Shown one piece after another: positions 8,566 through 16,817 of a stretch of DNA of 64,000 nt (position 1 is its first letter; every line of letters begins with the position of its first letter). A program made the translations under genes and the position numbers. A model generated the notes under the pieces. That model did no database searches. It saw only the letters and a program-made list of their open reading frames with translations, and was not told the origin of the DNA. The DNA comes from DYJK01 sp040755055 (lineage in GTDB: Bacteria; Bacteroidota; Ignavibacteria; Ignavibacteriales; Melioribacteraceae): contig JBFMBS010000015.1 in NCBI GenBank assembly GCA_040755055.1, forward strand, positions 1 to 64,000, in the 5' to 3' direction.

Positions 8566-9093
8566 ATGAAAGAGGATAAGATTCTATTCCATGAGGAAGA
8601 AAAGTTCGATCAAAGGTGGAACCTTTTTTTGATTACACCGATTGCATCCGGAATGATAATCTTTCAGATAGTTTCTTTTTATTATCAATTTATATTGAAG
8701 AAACCCATTGGTTCCGATCCCCTTTCCGATACTGAATTTATCATTTTATTTGTAATAACAATCCCGATACTTCTGTTTGTGATATGGCTTTTCTTTGTTA
8801 TAAAACTAACAGTTAAAGTTGATGAGCAAAAAATATTTGTAAAATTTTATCCTTTGATGAAAAAAGAATTCTTGCTTAGCGAAATTGAAAGTTTTGAAAT
8901 TAAAGAATTCAACCCGGTAATTGATTTCGGCGGTTGGGGATTGCGTTACTCGATCCGATGGAGAACAACCGGTTATATAATGAAAGGAAAAGTAGGTGTG
9001 CATATTCATTTTAAGAATAAAAAAAATATCTTGATCGGCTCGCAACGGGCGAATGAATTGTACAACATTATTAAAAAAGCAAAATCTATTTAA
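8566..9093 (+). CDS. Small membrane protein of unknown function (PH-like tail)
   Basis: A 175-residue protein with two hydrophobic helices (about 20-42 and 62-83) followed by a soluble tail of alternating strands (LTVKVDEQKIFVKFYPLMKKEFLLSEIESFEI ... GVHIHFKNKKNILIGSQ), which looks like the bacterial PH-domain fold found in many small membrane proteins. It starts 7 bases after the AlkD gene with a GTGAGGT ribosome binding site. I do not recognise a named family. Confidence 0.65.
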   Translation: MKEDKILFHEEEKFDQRWNLFLITPIASGMIIFQIVSFYYQFILKKPIGSDPLSDTEFIILFVITIPILLFVIWLFFVIKLTVKVDEQKIFVKFYPLMKKEFLLSEIESFEIKEFNPVIDFGGWGLRYSIRWRTTGYIMKGKVGVHIHFKNKKNILIGSQRANELYNIIKKAKSI

Positions 9094-9200
9094 TGCAAAG
9101 ACGGTGAGTCGTCTCACGCACAATATTGGATAAATAGATTTATAAGAAAGCAAGGGATTCTTCACCCGATGTTTCGTGCCACTCAGCATCAAGTTCAGAA

Positions 9201-9458
9201 TTAAATAACTTCCAACTCAACCAGTTTTGAAGAAACTCCAGGCAGTACGGAAACCTTTCTTGCAAGTTCGTGATTTTGTTCATCTGTTCCGCAGATTTCT
9301 AAAATCAATAAACCCGAATCGGAACAATTATCGAGCACACCATCGTGCAAACCAAGGCGCGTTTTGATTGTACATCCCCACCCGGTAAGTATCTGCTGAA
9401 CTTTTACTGCCGAATCTTTTCTGTTTCCAATCAATATTAATAGAATAGTTTTTTTCAT
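9201..9458 (-). CDS. Small ACT-like protein resembling the TM1266 hydrogenase-system regulator
   Basis: An 85-residue protein when started at the ATG at 9458, which is preceded by GGGTGGAAA. A longer frame to 9515 exists but lacks a ribosome binding site. The pattern (GNRKDSAVKVQQILTGWGCTIKTRLGLHD ... LPGVSSKLVELEV) matches the ferredoxin-like TM1266 family, often annotated as a regulator of the iron-only hydrogenase system. No hydrogenase gene is present in the window, so this annotation should be treated as a family label only. It is transcribed away from the DUF2975 operon. Confidence 0.55.
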   Translation of the reverse strand: MKKTILLILIGNRKDSAVKVQQILTGWGCTIKTRLGLHDGVLDNCSDSGLLILEICGTDEQNHELARKVSVLPGVSSKLVELEVI

Positions 9459-9563
9459 TTTCCACCCGAATAATGAATCCATTTCAAAAATAGATGATTC
9501 CATCCCTTCTTGCAATGATTTCCTTTTAACGGCAATTATATATCGATAAACAATAAATTTTTC

Positions 9564-9592
9564 TTGACAAAAGGAAATTATCTATTTATGTT
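9564..9592 (+). promoter_or_regulatory. Sigma-70-type promoter of the DUF2975-XRE operon
   Basis: TTGACA (9564-9569), a 17-base spacer and TATGTT (9587-9592) lie 26 bases upstream of the DUF2975 start codon at 9618. A TTGGAGGAT ribosome binding site at 9606-9614 completes the initiation region. Confidence 0.5.
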
Positions 9593-9617
9593 CGAATAGA
9601 GTTATTTGGAGGATAAA

Positions 9618-10247
9618 ATGGAAGATAAAAAACAGACCAAAAAAGCAGTGGTTGGTGCTTATAGCATGTTATCAATTTTTTTCGGCGGATTGATCGCAAT
9701 CATTCTATTGCAAATAGGACTTTTCTTAATCGGCATTTTTACCCCAGAGTTTTTACCCACGCACCCTATTGGAATGGAAGTTACCATGAATCCGCGCGAA
9801 GTTGAAGTATGGACAGATCAATCGAGCAAATATTCCGTCTTCGGTATCGAAGGAGTTTTAACGATATTTGAACCGAGTGCAGTCGTATTCATTTGCTCAA
9901 ATTTGATTCCCATCTCGCTCTACGTTTCTCTTCTTGTAATTGTTTTTCTTATCAGGAAAATCATTGGAACAATACACAGCGGTAATCCTTTTACAATTGT
10001 GAACGGCAAACGGATAAGAATAATTTCTCTGCTGATAATTTTTATTCCACTGTTTATCGCACTTTTGAGATATGTTATTAAATTGAATCTGCCGGCTAAT
10101 CTGGCAATCAACGGGATGAAGATAACAATGCATGCTTTCCAATTTGATTTTGTCTCAACATTAACGCTCGGATTAATTATAATGGCAATAGGCGAAATTT
10201 TTGTTGCCGGCGCAAAACTGAAAGAAGAAAATGAACTTACTGTGTGA
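9618..10247 (+). CDS. DUF2975 membrane protein (first copy)
   Basis: A 209-residue protein with four predicted membrane helices (near 15-37, 95-117, 137-158 and 177-197). The family mark is the loop GNPFTIVNGKRIRIISLL. DUF2975 proteins are typically encoded with a small XRE regulator, as here. I take the ATG at 9618, directly behind TTGGAGGAT, rather than the in-frame TTG at 9606. The protein ends KEENELTV and is followed after 8 bases by a second DUF2975 gene ending QQENDLTV, so the pair arose by tandem duplication. Function unknown. Confidence 0.8.
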   Translation: MEDKKQTKKAVVGAYSMLSIFFGGLIAIILLQIGLFLIGIFTPEFLPTHPIGMEVTMNPREVEVWTDQSSKYSVFGIEGVLTIFEPSAVVFICSNLIPISLYVSLLVIVFLIRKIIGTIHSGNPFTIVNGKRIRIISLLIIFIPLFIALLRYVIKLNLPANLAINGMKITMHAFQFDFVSTLTLGLIIMAIGEIFVAGAKLKEENELTV

Positions 10248-10255
10248 GGGATGTT

Positions 10256-10885
10256 ATGAAAAAAGTATTTTCAAAAAACATTGTAAGCCTTTGCTACTAT
10301 ATTTTTTCAATTTTATTTGGAATTTTTATAGGGATAACAATACTATCAATTGTTTTGTTAGCATATGATCTGTTAACACCTGGTTTTTATTTTCGGGGTT
10401 TTTATATGCTTACCAAAAGACTCGGGATAGATTTTTTTACAATTATAGGATCATCTTTCGGAGGCTTTGGAATATTCACGAGTTTTACAAAAGATTATAT
10501 AGTCAGTCTATTAGCTTTTCTATATTCATCAATATTTTCTTTGACAGTGTTATATATTCTTTATCAATTGATATCGATATTTAAAAAATCTAATCAAGGT
10601 TTCCCCTTTACTTTAGTAATAGTCAAATCTATAAAGAGAATCGGGATTGCGATAATATGTGCTCCAATAGTTCTTATTTTTTTAGAAGCTTTACTTGTCT
10701 TGAATACAATAATAAAATCCAAGTTTTATTATGGATATATAGATTACTTCTTGTCACCACACATTATTTTAAGATTATTCTTCGAGTGGCTCTATTATGG
10801 AATTATCGGGTTGTTCTTTCTTTTTATGGCAGAGGTTTTTAGGAGAGGTTTAGAGCTTCAACAAGAAAACGATTTAACTGTGTGA
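10256..10885 (+). CDS. DUF2975 membrane protein (second copy)
   Basis: A 209-residue protein with four hydrophobic helices in the same spacing as its neighbour. The motif QGFPFTLVIVKSIKRIG matches the GNPFTIVNGKRIRIIS loop of the first copy. The ATG at 10256 follows GTGAGGG; a GTG at 10244 is in frame but falls within the end of the upstream gene. The sequence is more diverged and more AT-rich than the first copy. It probably forms a membrane partner or paralogue; no activity is known for the family. Confidence 0.72.
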   Translation: MKKVFSKNIVSLCYYIFSILFGIFIGITILSIVLLAYDLLTPGFYFRGFYMLTKRLGIDFFTIIGSSFGGFGIFTSFTKDYIVSLLAFLYSSIFSLTVLYILYQLISIFKKSNQGFPFTLVIVKSIKRIGIAIICAPIVLIFLEALLVLNTIIKSKFYYGYIDYFLSPHIILRLFFEWLYYGIIGLFFLFMAEVFRRGLELQQENDLTV

Positions 10886-10894
10886 GGCGATGAC

Positions 10895-11101
10895 ATGATA
10901 CGTGTAAATCTTGATGTGATGATGGCAAAACGTAAGATGAGTTTAACGGAACTTGCTGAAAAAGTAAACATTACAATGGCAAACCTTTCCGTGTTGAAAA
11001 CAGAGAAGGCGAAAGCAATCCGCTTCTCAACGCTCGATGCAATCTGCAAAGCACTTGACTGCCAGCCGGGAGATATTTTGGAGTATGTACCAGATAAATG
11101 A
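10895..11101 (+). CDS. Small XRE-family (YozG-like) transcriptional regulator
   Basis: A 68-residue Cro/C1-type helix-turn-helix protein (SLTELAEKVNITMANLSVLKTEKAKAIRFSTLDAICKALDCQPGDILEYV). This compact form is the usual partner of DUF2975 proteins and probably represses its own operon. It begins 9 bases after the second DUF2975 gene behind GTGAGG. The likely operator is around the promoter at 9564-9592, though no clear palindrome was found there. Confidence 0.88.
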   Translation: MIRVNLDVMMAKRKMSLTELAEKVNITMANLSVLKTEKAKAIRFSTLDAICKALDCQPGDILEYVPDK

Positions 11102-11427
11102 TCTCAATTAAGTTTTTATAGGTAATTTTTTATGGTGATATTTATATAATCATTTTTTACTTAAGAATTTGATCAAGAAAGTCAACGATACACACTATTA
11201 TTATAAACATGCAAGATTACATGCTTTAACAAAATATGAACGGAGTTAGTATGTGTTAATATTTACAAAGATAAAGATATAGATGATAATCATTTTGTGA
11301 ACGGTTGACTAAAGCACATAATCAATTAACTACAACAAAAGACCCTTTCTTTTTTGGTGGTGATATTAATGGTTACTTCTCTTATATTCATTCCGGCACT
11401 TTATTCAAATATCAGATTTGACCGCCG
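11102..11427. other. Intergenic gap of 326 bases
   Basis: AT-rich DNA between the XRE gene and the TonB receptor gene. Apart from the short leader frame at 11369-11431, no gene, terminator hairpin or convincing promoter was seen. Confidence 0.5.
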
Positions 11428-11431
11428 ATGA
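11369..11431 (+). CDS. Possible 20-codon leader peptide upstream of the TonB receptor
   Basis: A short frame beginning MVTSLIFIPALYSNI follows a GGTGGTGAT ribosome binding site. Its TGA stop overlaps the receptor start codon as ATGA (11428-11431). The receptor ATG itself lacks a good ribosome binding site, so coupled re-initiation is plausible. This repeats the arrangement seen before the ClC gene. Confidence 0.35.
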   Translation: MVTSLIFIPALYSNIRFDRR

Positions 11432-13668
11432 AAAACAAATCTTTATACCCACTCGTTTTGTTTTTTATATTTATCACTTTACAATCAGCTTTTTACTCTC
11501 AAGACCGCGGTATTGTACGCGGATTTGTTGCCGATTCATCCAACGGCGAAGCCCTTCCGTATGCCAATGTGTTCGTTAAAGAATTGAATAGGGGAACAAG
11601 TACGGATTTCCGCGGTTATTTTGTGTTAGCGTCGTTGCCGGAAAACAATACATTTACCATTGTATTCTCTTACGTTGGTTACGAAACAAAATCTGTAGTT
11701 GTAAATGTGCCCAGGTTTAAAGTTAAAGATGTAAATATTAAACTTGCCCCATCTAGTTTTGAACTGCAAACGATAGAACTTATTGGTGAAAAATATCGCG
11801 AAGAAAATGCGACTGATTTAAGTCTGCAAAAAATTACTATCCGCGATCTCGAGAACCTTCCCAAAGGTGTTGAACTGGATATATTCCGATCTCTCCAAAG
11901 TTTGCCGGGAGTACAAACTACCGGGGATCTATCATCACGGTATTATGTACGCGGCAGTAACAGCAACCAAAATTTAGTTTTGCTTGATAACGTAACAATT
12001 TATAATCCGTATCACGCTCTTGGTATTTTTAGTGCAATCGATCCGGATATGGTCAACTCGCTTGAATTTTATAAGGGCGGCTACCCGGCAGATTATCACG
12101 GACGGCTTTCGTCAGTATTAAGAGTTGTTACACGTGATGGAAATGCAAATAATTTTTCCGGTAAAGCGAGTATTAGTTTTTTAACTGCGAAGGCAACTGT
12201 TGAAGGCCCGATTCCGCATGGCTCGTTTATAATCAGTGGAAGGAAAAACTATTCCGATGAGATTTTGAAAAAGTTTAGAAATAACAATTCGCTCCCGGCA
12301 GATTTTTACGACCTCTTTTTCAAGGTTAATTACTCAAACGATGATTTTATGAAGGATGCAAAATTTACATTCAGCACTTTTGCCAGCAGTGATGAAATAA
12401 TGAATAACAATCCTATCAGGGAAGATTTCAAATGGGGTAATAAATCTCTCAGTTTCAATTATTTCCAAATTTCGGATTCACCATTATATTATCAGGTTGA
12501 AATCTCGGCGGCTCAATTCAAAGGAGAGGTAATTCCAAACTTATCCAACAGCAAATCTGTTTATAACGAAGTTCAAGATTTAACCATGAGAATGGATTTT
12601 AATTATGTGTATGATAATAAAAATGAATTAAGCGGCGGTTTTAAGATATTTGAACTCAAATCAAAGTTGCTGCTAAGTAATTACCGCGGCCAACAAAACG
12701 ATCTGGGCTCTAAAGGAACAAATATAAGTGCATATGTAAGATATGAATTTATGCAGTTTCAAAATTTTGGAGCCGATGTTGGCTTACATATTGAACTTAC
12801 AAGATTAGCCGGTGGTGGTTCTGCAACAAATTTTGAACCGCGTGCAAGTTTTACTTACCGGTTTATACCTGAATTGGCATTTAAAGCATCATGGGGAATT
12901 TTGGGGCAAGACTTAATTACGGTTTCAGATGAAAATGAGATAGTAACAATTTTTGAACCGTGGATTATAACGCCACTCTATCTGCAGCCATCGAGCTCAA
13001 TACATTATATTGCCGGGCTCGAATATAATCCCTCCCGTTTTTTTTCGATAAATACGGAAGCATATTACAAACAGATGAAAGACCTGGCATTAGTGAATGA
13101 AGAAAAATTTTTCAGCGGCGATAAAGATTTAATTCCCGGCAAAGGAGAAGCTTACGGTTTGGAATTTCAATCACGGTATGTTAATTATCCTATCGATGTT
13201 ACGGCAGCATATACTTTATCGTGGTCATTTAAGGAAGTAAACGGGGAAAAATATTCTCCCCGTTACGATTCGCGCCATACGGTTAATCTTTCTACCGAAT
13301 ATGATTTGGGAGAGGGGTGGATTGTTAGTGCGGCATGGACGTATTCATCCGGTCTTCCTTTTACGCAAATAGCCGGTTATTATGAAAAGCTTAATATAGA
13401 TGATGTAACCACATATAGTAATCTTCTTGAGTCATACAAACCTTTTACAATATTAGGAGACCGGAATGTAGAGCGGCTGCCCGATTATCATCGGCTCGAT
13501 CTTAGTTTAACAAAGAAAATTAAAATTGGAAAACTAAAAACCAGCATTGATGTAAATGTGATGAATGTATATAACCGAAAAAATCTTTTTTATATTAATC
13601 GCACTACCGGCGAAAGAGTTAATATGCTGCCTATTCTTCCGTCGGTAAATTTAAAGATTGAATTATGA
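11428..13668 (+). CDS. TonB-dependent outer membrane receptor with carboxypeptidase-regulatory-like domain
   Basis: A 746-residue outer membrane protein. Residues 1-24 are a signal peptide. Residues about 27-115 are a CarboxypepD_reg-like domain (GIVRGFVADSSNGEALPYANVFVKELNRGTST split across strands). A plug domain follows (LPGVQTTGDLSSRYYVRGS ... LLDNVTIYNPYHALG), then a beta barrel ending in aromatic-rich strands. It imports an unidentified ligand using TonB energy. Its stop overlaps the DUF4249 gene by 4 bases, a pairing common in Bacteroidota, where the DUF4249 lipoprotein is thought to work with the receptor. Confidence 0.9.
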   Translation: MKNKSLYPLVLFFIFITLQSAFYSQDRGIVRGFVADSSNGEALPYANVFVKELNRGTSTDFRGYFVLASLPENNTFTIVFSYVGYETKSVVVNVPRFKVKDVNIKLAPSSFELQTIELIGEKYREENATDLSLQKITIRDLENLPKGVELDIFRSLQSLPGVQTTGDLSSRYYVRGSNSNQNLVLLDNVTIYNPYHALGIFSAIDPDMVNSLEFYKGGYPADYHGRLSSVLRVVTRDGNANNFSGKASISFLTAKATVEGPIPHGSFIISGRKNYSDEILKKFRNNNSLPADFYDLFFKVNYSNDDFMKDAKFTFSTFASSDEIMNNNPIREDFKWGNKSLSFNYFQISDSPLYYQVEISAAQFKGEVIPNLSNSKSVYNEVQDLTMRMDFNYVYDNKNELSGGFKIFELKSKLLLSNYRGQQNDLGSKGTNISAYVRYEFMQFQNFGADVGLHIELTRLAGGGSATNFEPRASFTYRFIPELAFKASWGILGQDLITVSDENEIVTIFEPWIITPLYLQPSSSIHYIAGLEYNPSRFFSINTEAYYKQMKDLALVNEEKFFSGDKDLIPGKGEAYGLEFQSRYVNYPIDVTAAYTLSWSFKEVNGEKYSPRYDSRHTVNLSTEYDLGEGWIVSAAWTYSSGLPFTQIAGYYEKLNIDDVTTYSNLLESYKPFTILGDRNVERLPDYHRLDLSLTKKIKIGKLKTSIDVNVMNVYNRKNLFYINRTTGERVNMLPILPSVNLKIEL

Positions 13669-14645
13669 GAAAGATATTTTTGATTGCTTTTGCGGTGATC
13701 CCGCTAATAATATCTTGTGATGACCAGGTAAATCCCAAAAGTGATTTTAAAAGTGAGTATGTTTTAAATTGTGTGATTAGAAGTGATACCAGCCATCAGT
13801 TCGCAACACTTTCGCATTCTTTTGACGTGGAAGGATATGATCCTTACACAAACAGAGAAGACCCTTTTATAAATAATGCATCAATAGTTATCACCTATAA
13901 AAATACAGAGTATATAATGCGAGATACAACCGTTGCAAGAACGGATACATCGCGTTATAAGGGAGCGTTAAAATGTTTTTATTTACCAAATTTTCAGCCG
14001 AAGGAATACTCTAAAATCAAATTAGATGCATACTTGCTGGGTGGAAAAACTCTTCATTCCGAATCATATGTCTTCGAACAGAGCAGCATATATATGAGTG
14101 TGAATGGATTACCGTCAAGGAAATTTACTTCAAGAAATCTAATTGCCGGTATTATCAGTTTTTCTTGGGGGACGTTAGGTAATCAAGATCTCAATGAAGC
14201 ATTTTTTGCACCCGAGATTGCAATTGTATATACTAAGGAAGTTAATAATGTTAAAACAAAGCATTTAAAAAAAATACCCCGTACTTATGTCAGTCAATCC
14301 AACTACCTTCCCATCTATCCGGGGATTATTGTTGGAAGTTCATCACTTAACATTGATTCAACCACAATCAATAGAGCGATGATGGAAATTTCTTCCGGCG
14401 ACACAGATAAGAGCTCATATACAATTGAGAATGTCGTGATACGGCTTTTAATATTAGACGAAAACCTTGCAGCGTATTACTCGGCTCAGCAAACCTTCCT
14501 CAACGAGTTCTCTCTGAGATCATACCAACCTGATTTTACAAATATAGTGGGTGGGCTCGGACTTTTCGGAACGTACAATTTTAAGTCCCTGGTTATGGAA
14601 ATAGATCCCGATTTTGCTAAAAGTTTTGGATATAGCACCCCTTAA
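13665..14645 (+). CDS. DUF4249 family lipoprotein
   Basis: A 326-residue lipoprotein (signal IAFAVIPLIISC, Cys18). The domain pattern fits DUF4249: an early YVLNCVIRSD strand, repeated beta segments, and the typical late phrase NIVGGLGLFGTYN. It overlaps the end of the TonB receptor gene, so the two are translated together. By analogy with other Bacteroidota pairs it may be a surface ligand-binding partner of the receptor; the ligand is unknown. Confidence 0.8.
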   Translation: MRKIFLIAFAVIPLIISCDDQVNPKSDFKSEYVLNCVIRSDTSHQFATLSHSFDVEGYDPYTNREDPFINNASIVITYKNTEYIMRDTTVARTDTSRYKGALKCFYLPNFQPKEYSKIKLDAYLLGGKTLHSESYVFEQSSIYMSVNGLPSRKFTSRNLIAGIISFSWGTLGNQDLNEAFFAPEIAIVYTKEVNNVKTKHLKKIPRTYVSQSNYLPIYPGIIVGSSSLNIDSTTINRAMMEISSGDTDKSSYTIENVVIRLLILDENLAAYYSAQQTFLNEFSLRSYQPDFTNIVGGLGLFGTYNFKSLVMEIDPDFAKSFGYSTP

Positions 14646-14687
14646 AATATTTAGAGAAATTTCACAACAATATTTTGATAGTGCAAT

Positions 14688-14870
14688 AACCAGCTGTGTG
14701 AATTAGATTACAATAATTCGAAAATGAAGGCAAAAGTAATTATTCAAAAATTCATCAGCGTAGATCATAAAAAATCCGTTTAACTTGCTTGCTGCAAGCA
14801 AGTCCGCGTTCTATTTTTCGATTAAATAATTAATTTTGTCTTCATAGCAAGTTAATTCACACAACCGGTT
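14688..14870. repeat. 183-bp element with imperfect terminal inverted repeats
   Basis: The ends AACCAGCTGTGTGAATTA (14688-14705) and TTAATTCACACAACCGGTT (14852-14870) are imperfect inverted copies. Inside them GAAGGCAAAAGTAATTATT and AATAATTAATTTTGTCTTC also pair with only two mismatches. The centre holds a 21-bp palindrome (14783-14803) and the word CCGCGTTCTATTTTT, both partly repeated at 23307-23372. It fills most of the gap between the DUF4249 and serine hydrolase genes. No open frame is present, so it is a MITE-like or structured element rather than a gene. Confidence 0.55.
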
Positions 14871-14957
14871 ACAATAAAATATTTTCGATCGAATTGTCAT
14901 TGTAACTTTTTCCAGTAGTGATCCATCTAAATTGGTGTAAAATAAGGAGGATGCAAA

Positions 14958-16682
14958 GTGAGAAAAATTACTGCTTTGTTTTTAATGCTTTTTGCTGTAA
15001 ACCTTCCGGCACAAACCATTCAAGAAAAAATTGACCAACTGATTTCAAAATACCACGAGCTCCGTCTTTTTAACGGATCTGTTTTAGTTGCAGATAACAA
15101 CGAAACGATATTCAGCAAAGGGTATGGCAATGCCAATATGGAGTGGGGGGTTCCAAATGCCCCCGAAACAAAATTCCGGCTTGGTTCAATAACCAAACAG
15201 TTTACCGCTACGTTAATTATGCAGCAAGTTGAACAAGGAAAAATCAAACTGGACGGAAAATTATCGGAATATCTTCCTTATTATAGAAAGGATACCGGCG
15301 ATAAAGTTACAATTCATATGCTGCTGACCCATACATCGGGAATACCGAGCTATACTAATCAGCAAGATTTTAGGGAGAAAGTTTCCAGAAAATTTTATGA
15401 ACCGGATGATTTTGTAAAAGAGTATTGCAGCGGCGATCTTGAATTTGAACCGGGCTCACAATTTGTTTATAACAATTCGGGGTACTTTATCCTTGGTGCA
15501 ATTTTAGAAAAAGTTACCGGAATGAAATATGACAAATTATTAAAAGAAAAAATATTCACTCCACTCGGAATGAATAATTCCGGTTATGACTGGAGTGATG
15601 ATATTCTGCCCAAACGTGCTGCCGGGTATGAAAAAACTTTTACCGGTTACCGTAACGCACCATTTTTAGATATGTCCCTTCCGTATGCAGCCGGGTCGCT
15701 CTACTCAACCGTTGAAGATTTATTCACCTGGAATAAATCATTTTATTCGGAAAAAATACTAAAGAAAGATTCCTGGGATAAAATGTTTAGCGGATATATT
15801 CCAGCATTTGGCAGAGCGCAATATGGTTACGGATGGGCTATTGATAAATACTTCGATGGAATAGATTCACTCAAAGTGATAACACACGGCGGCGGTATTA
15901 ATGGATTTAATACGATCGGCTATTATATACCGCAAAAAGGACAATTTGTAGCAATGTTTAGTAATGCCGGCGGCGCACCTCTTAATGAAATGACTAACCA
16001 GGTTTTGAGCATCTTATATGATAGAGAAACTTTTAACCCTAAAAGATCTTTGGCAGAATACATTTATAAAATAATTAATGATGACGGAATTGAAGAAGCT
16101 GAAAAAATATTTGCCGAACTGAAAGATGATAACAAGAATTTTTCTCTTTCGGAAAATGATATGAATAATCTTGGATATGAATTGTTAAATAAGAATATGA
16201 TTGACGAAGCACTTTCTGTATTCAGAATGAATGTCGTTCAATTTCCCAAATCTTCAAATGTCTATGATAGCTATGGTGAAGCATGGTTTAAGAAAGGTGT
16301 TAAAGATTCGGCAATCGTGCACTATAAAAAGTCTTTGGAGTTGAATCCCCGCAATACAAATGCAGTTAAATATCTGAAGGAAATGGGAATTGAAGTTAAG
16401 GAACCCGAACCGGTTAAAGTAAGCCAGGAAATTATGAAGTTGTATGTAGGAAAATATCAATTAGCGCCCAACTTTGTAATTACAATAACACTTGATGGTG
16501 AACAGTTATTTGCTCAAGCAACCGGTCAGCCGAAATTTGAGATATTCTCGGAATCCGAGGATACTTATTTTCTTAAGGTTGTGGAGGCTAAATTAAAATT
16601 TAACAAAGATACCGAAGGTAAATGCACCGGGTTAACTCTATTCCAGGGCGGCAGAGAGATGCCAGCTAATAAAATAGAATAG
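14958..16682 (+). CDS. Serine hydrolase, class C beta-lactamase-like, with TPR region
   Basis: A 574-residue exported protein with a signal peptide at 1-18. Residues about 20-350 are a beta-lactamase/transpeptidase-like domain: the SXXK motif is SITK (RLGSITKQFTA), the YXN motif is YNN in FVYNNSGYF, and THGGGINGF supplies the third motif. Residues about 385-455 look like TPR helices, and the tail (470-574) resembles the DUF3471 beta domain. Such proteins are usually peptidases or esterases, not resistance enzymes. The start is a GTG behind a very strong AAGGAGGATG ribosome binding site. A clear terminator follows. Confidence 0.88.
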   Translation: MRKITALFLMLFAVNLPAQTIQEKIDQLISKYHELRLFNGSVLVADNNETIFSKGYGNANMEWGVPNAPETKFRLGSITKQFTATLIMQQVEQGKIKLDGKLSEYLPYYRKDTGDKVTIHMLLTHTSGIPSYTNQQDFREKVSRKFYEPDDFVKEYCSGDLEFEPGSQFVYNNSGYFILGAILEKVTGMKYDKLLKEKIFTPLGMNNSGYDWSDDILPKRAAGYEKTFTGYRNAPFLDMSLPYAAGSLYSTVEDLFTWNKSFYSEKILKKDSWDKMFSGYIPAFGRAQYGYGWAIDKYFDGIDSLKVITHGGGINGFNTIGYYIPQKGQFVAMFSNAGGAPLNEMTNQVLSILYDRETFNPKRSLAEYIYKIINDDGIEEAEKIFAELKDDNKNFSLSENDMNNLGYELLNKNMIDEALSVFRMNVVQFPKSSNVYDSYGEAWFKKGVKDSAIVHYKKSLELNPRNTNAVKYLKEMGIEVKEPEPVKVSQEIMKLYVGKYQLAPNFVITITLDGEQLFAQATGQPKFEIFSESEDTYFLKVVEAKLKFNKDTEGKCTGLTLFQGGREMPANKIE

Positions 16683-16710
16683 TTATTGAATAGAAATTTA
16701 ACAGATAATT

Positions 16711-16739
16711 AACCCGCCAATAGGCGGGTTTTTTATTTT
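16711..16739 (+). terminator. Rho-independent terminator after the serine hydrolase
   Basis: AACCCGCC (16711-16718) and GGCGGGTT (16723-16730) form a perfect 8-bp stem with an AATA loop, followed by TTTTATTTT. It separates the serine hydrolase gene from the arginine operon. Confidence 0.85.
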
Positions 16740-16759
16740 AAATTATTATAGATACGATA

Positions 16760-16794
16760 TTGCATAATTATGCGTAATTATGTATAATTATGCA
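16760..16794 (+). promoter_or_regulatory. arg operon promoter overlapped by two ARG boxes
   Basis: TTGCAT (16760-16765), a 17-base spacer and TATAAT (16783-16788) form a sigma-70-type promoter. Two ArgR-type sites lie over it: TGCATAATTATGCG (16761-16774, 13 of 14 to TGNATWWWWATNCA) and TGTATAATTATGCA (16781-16794, 14 of 14), 20 bases apart centre to centre, as in classical ARG box pairs. The region is also three tandem decamers. The ArgR gene lies in this operon, so arginine-dependent self-repression is the clear inference. Confidence 0.75.
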
Positions 16795-16817
16795 GCAAAA
16801 AAACATTGATTGGTTAA

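Noticed and set aside
14958..16682. Antibiotic resistance by the serine hydrolase and the BlaR1/BlaI pair
   Set aside because: The hydrolase is a general class-C-fold peptidase/esterase type, lies 40 kb from the pair, and the BlaR1-like protein lacks a beta-lactam sensor.
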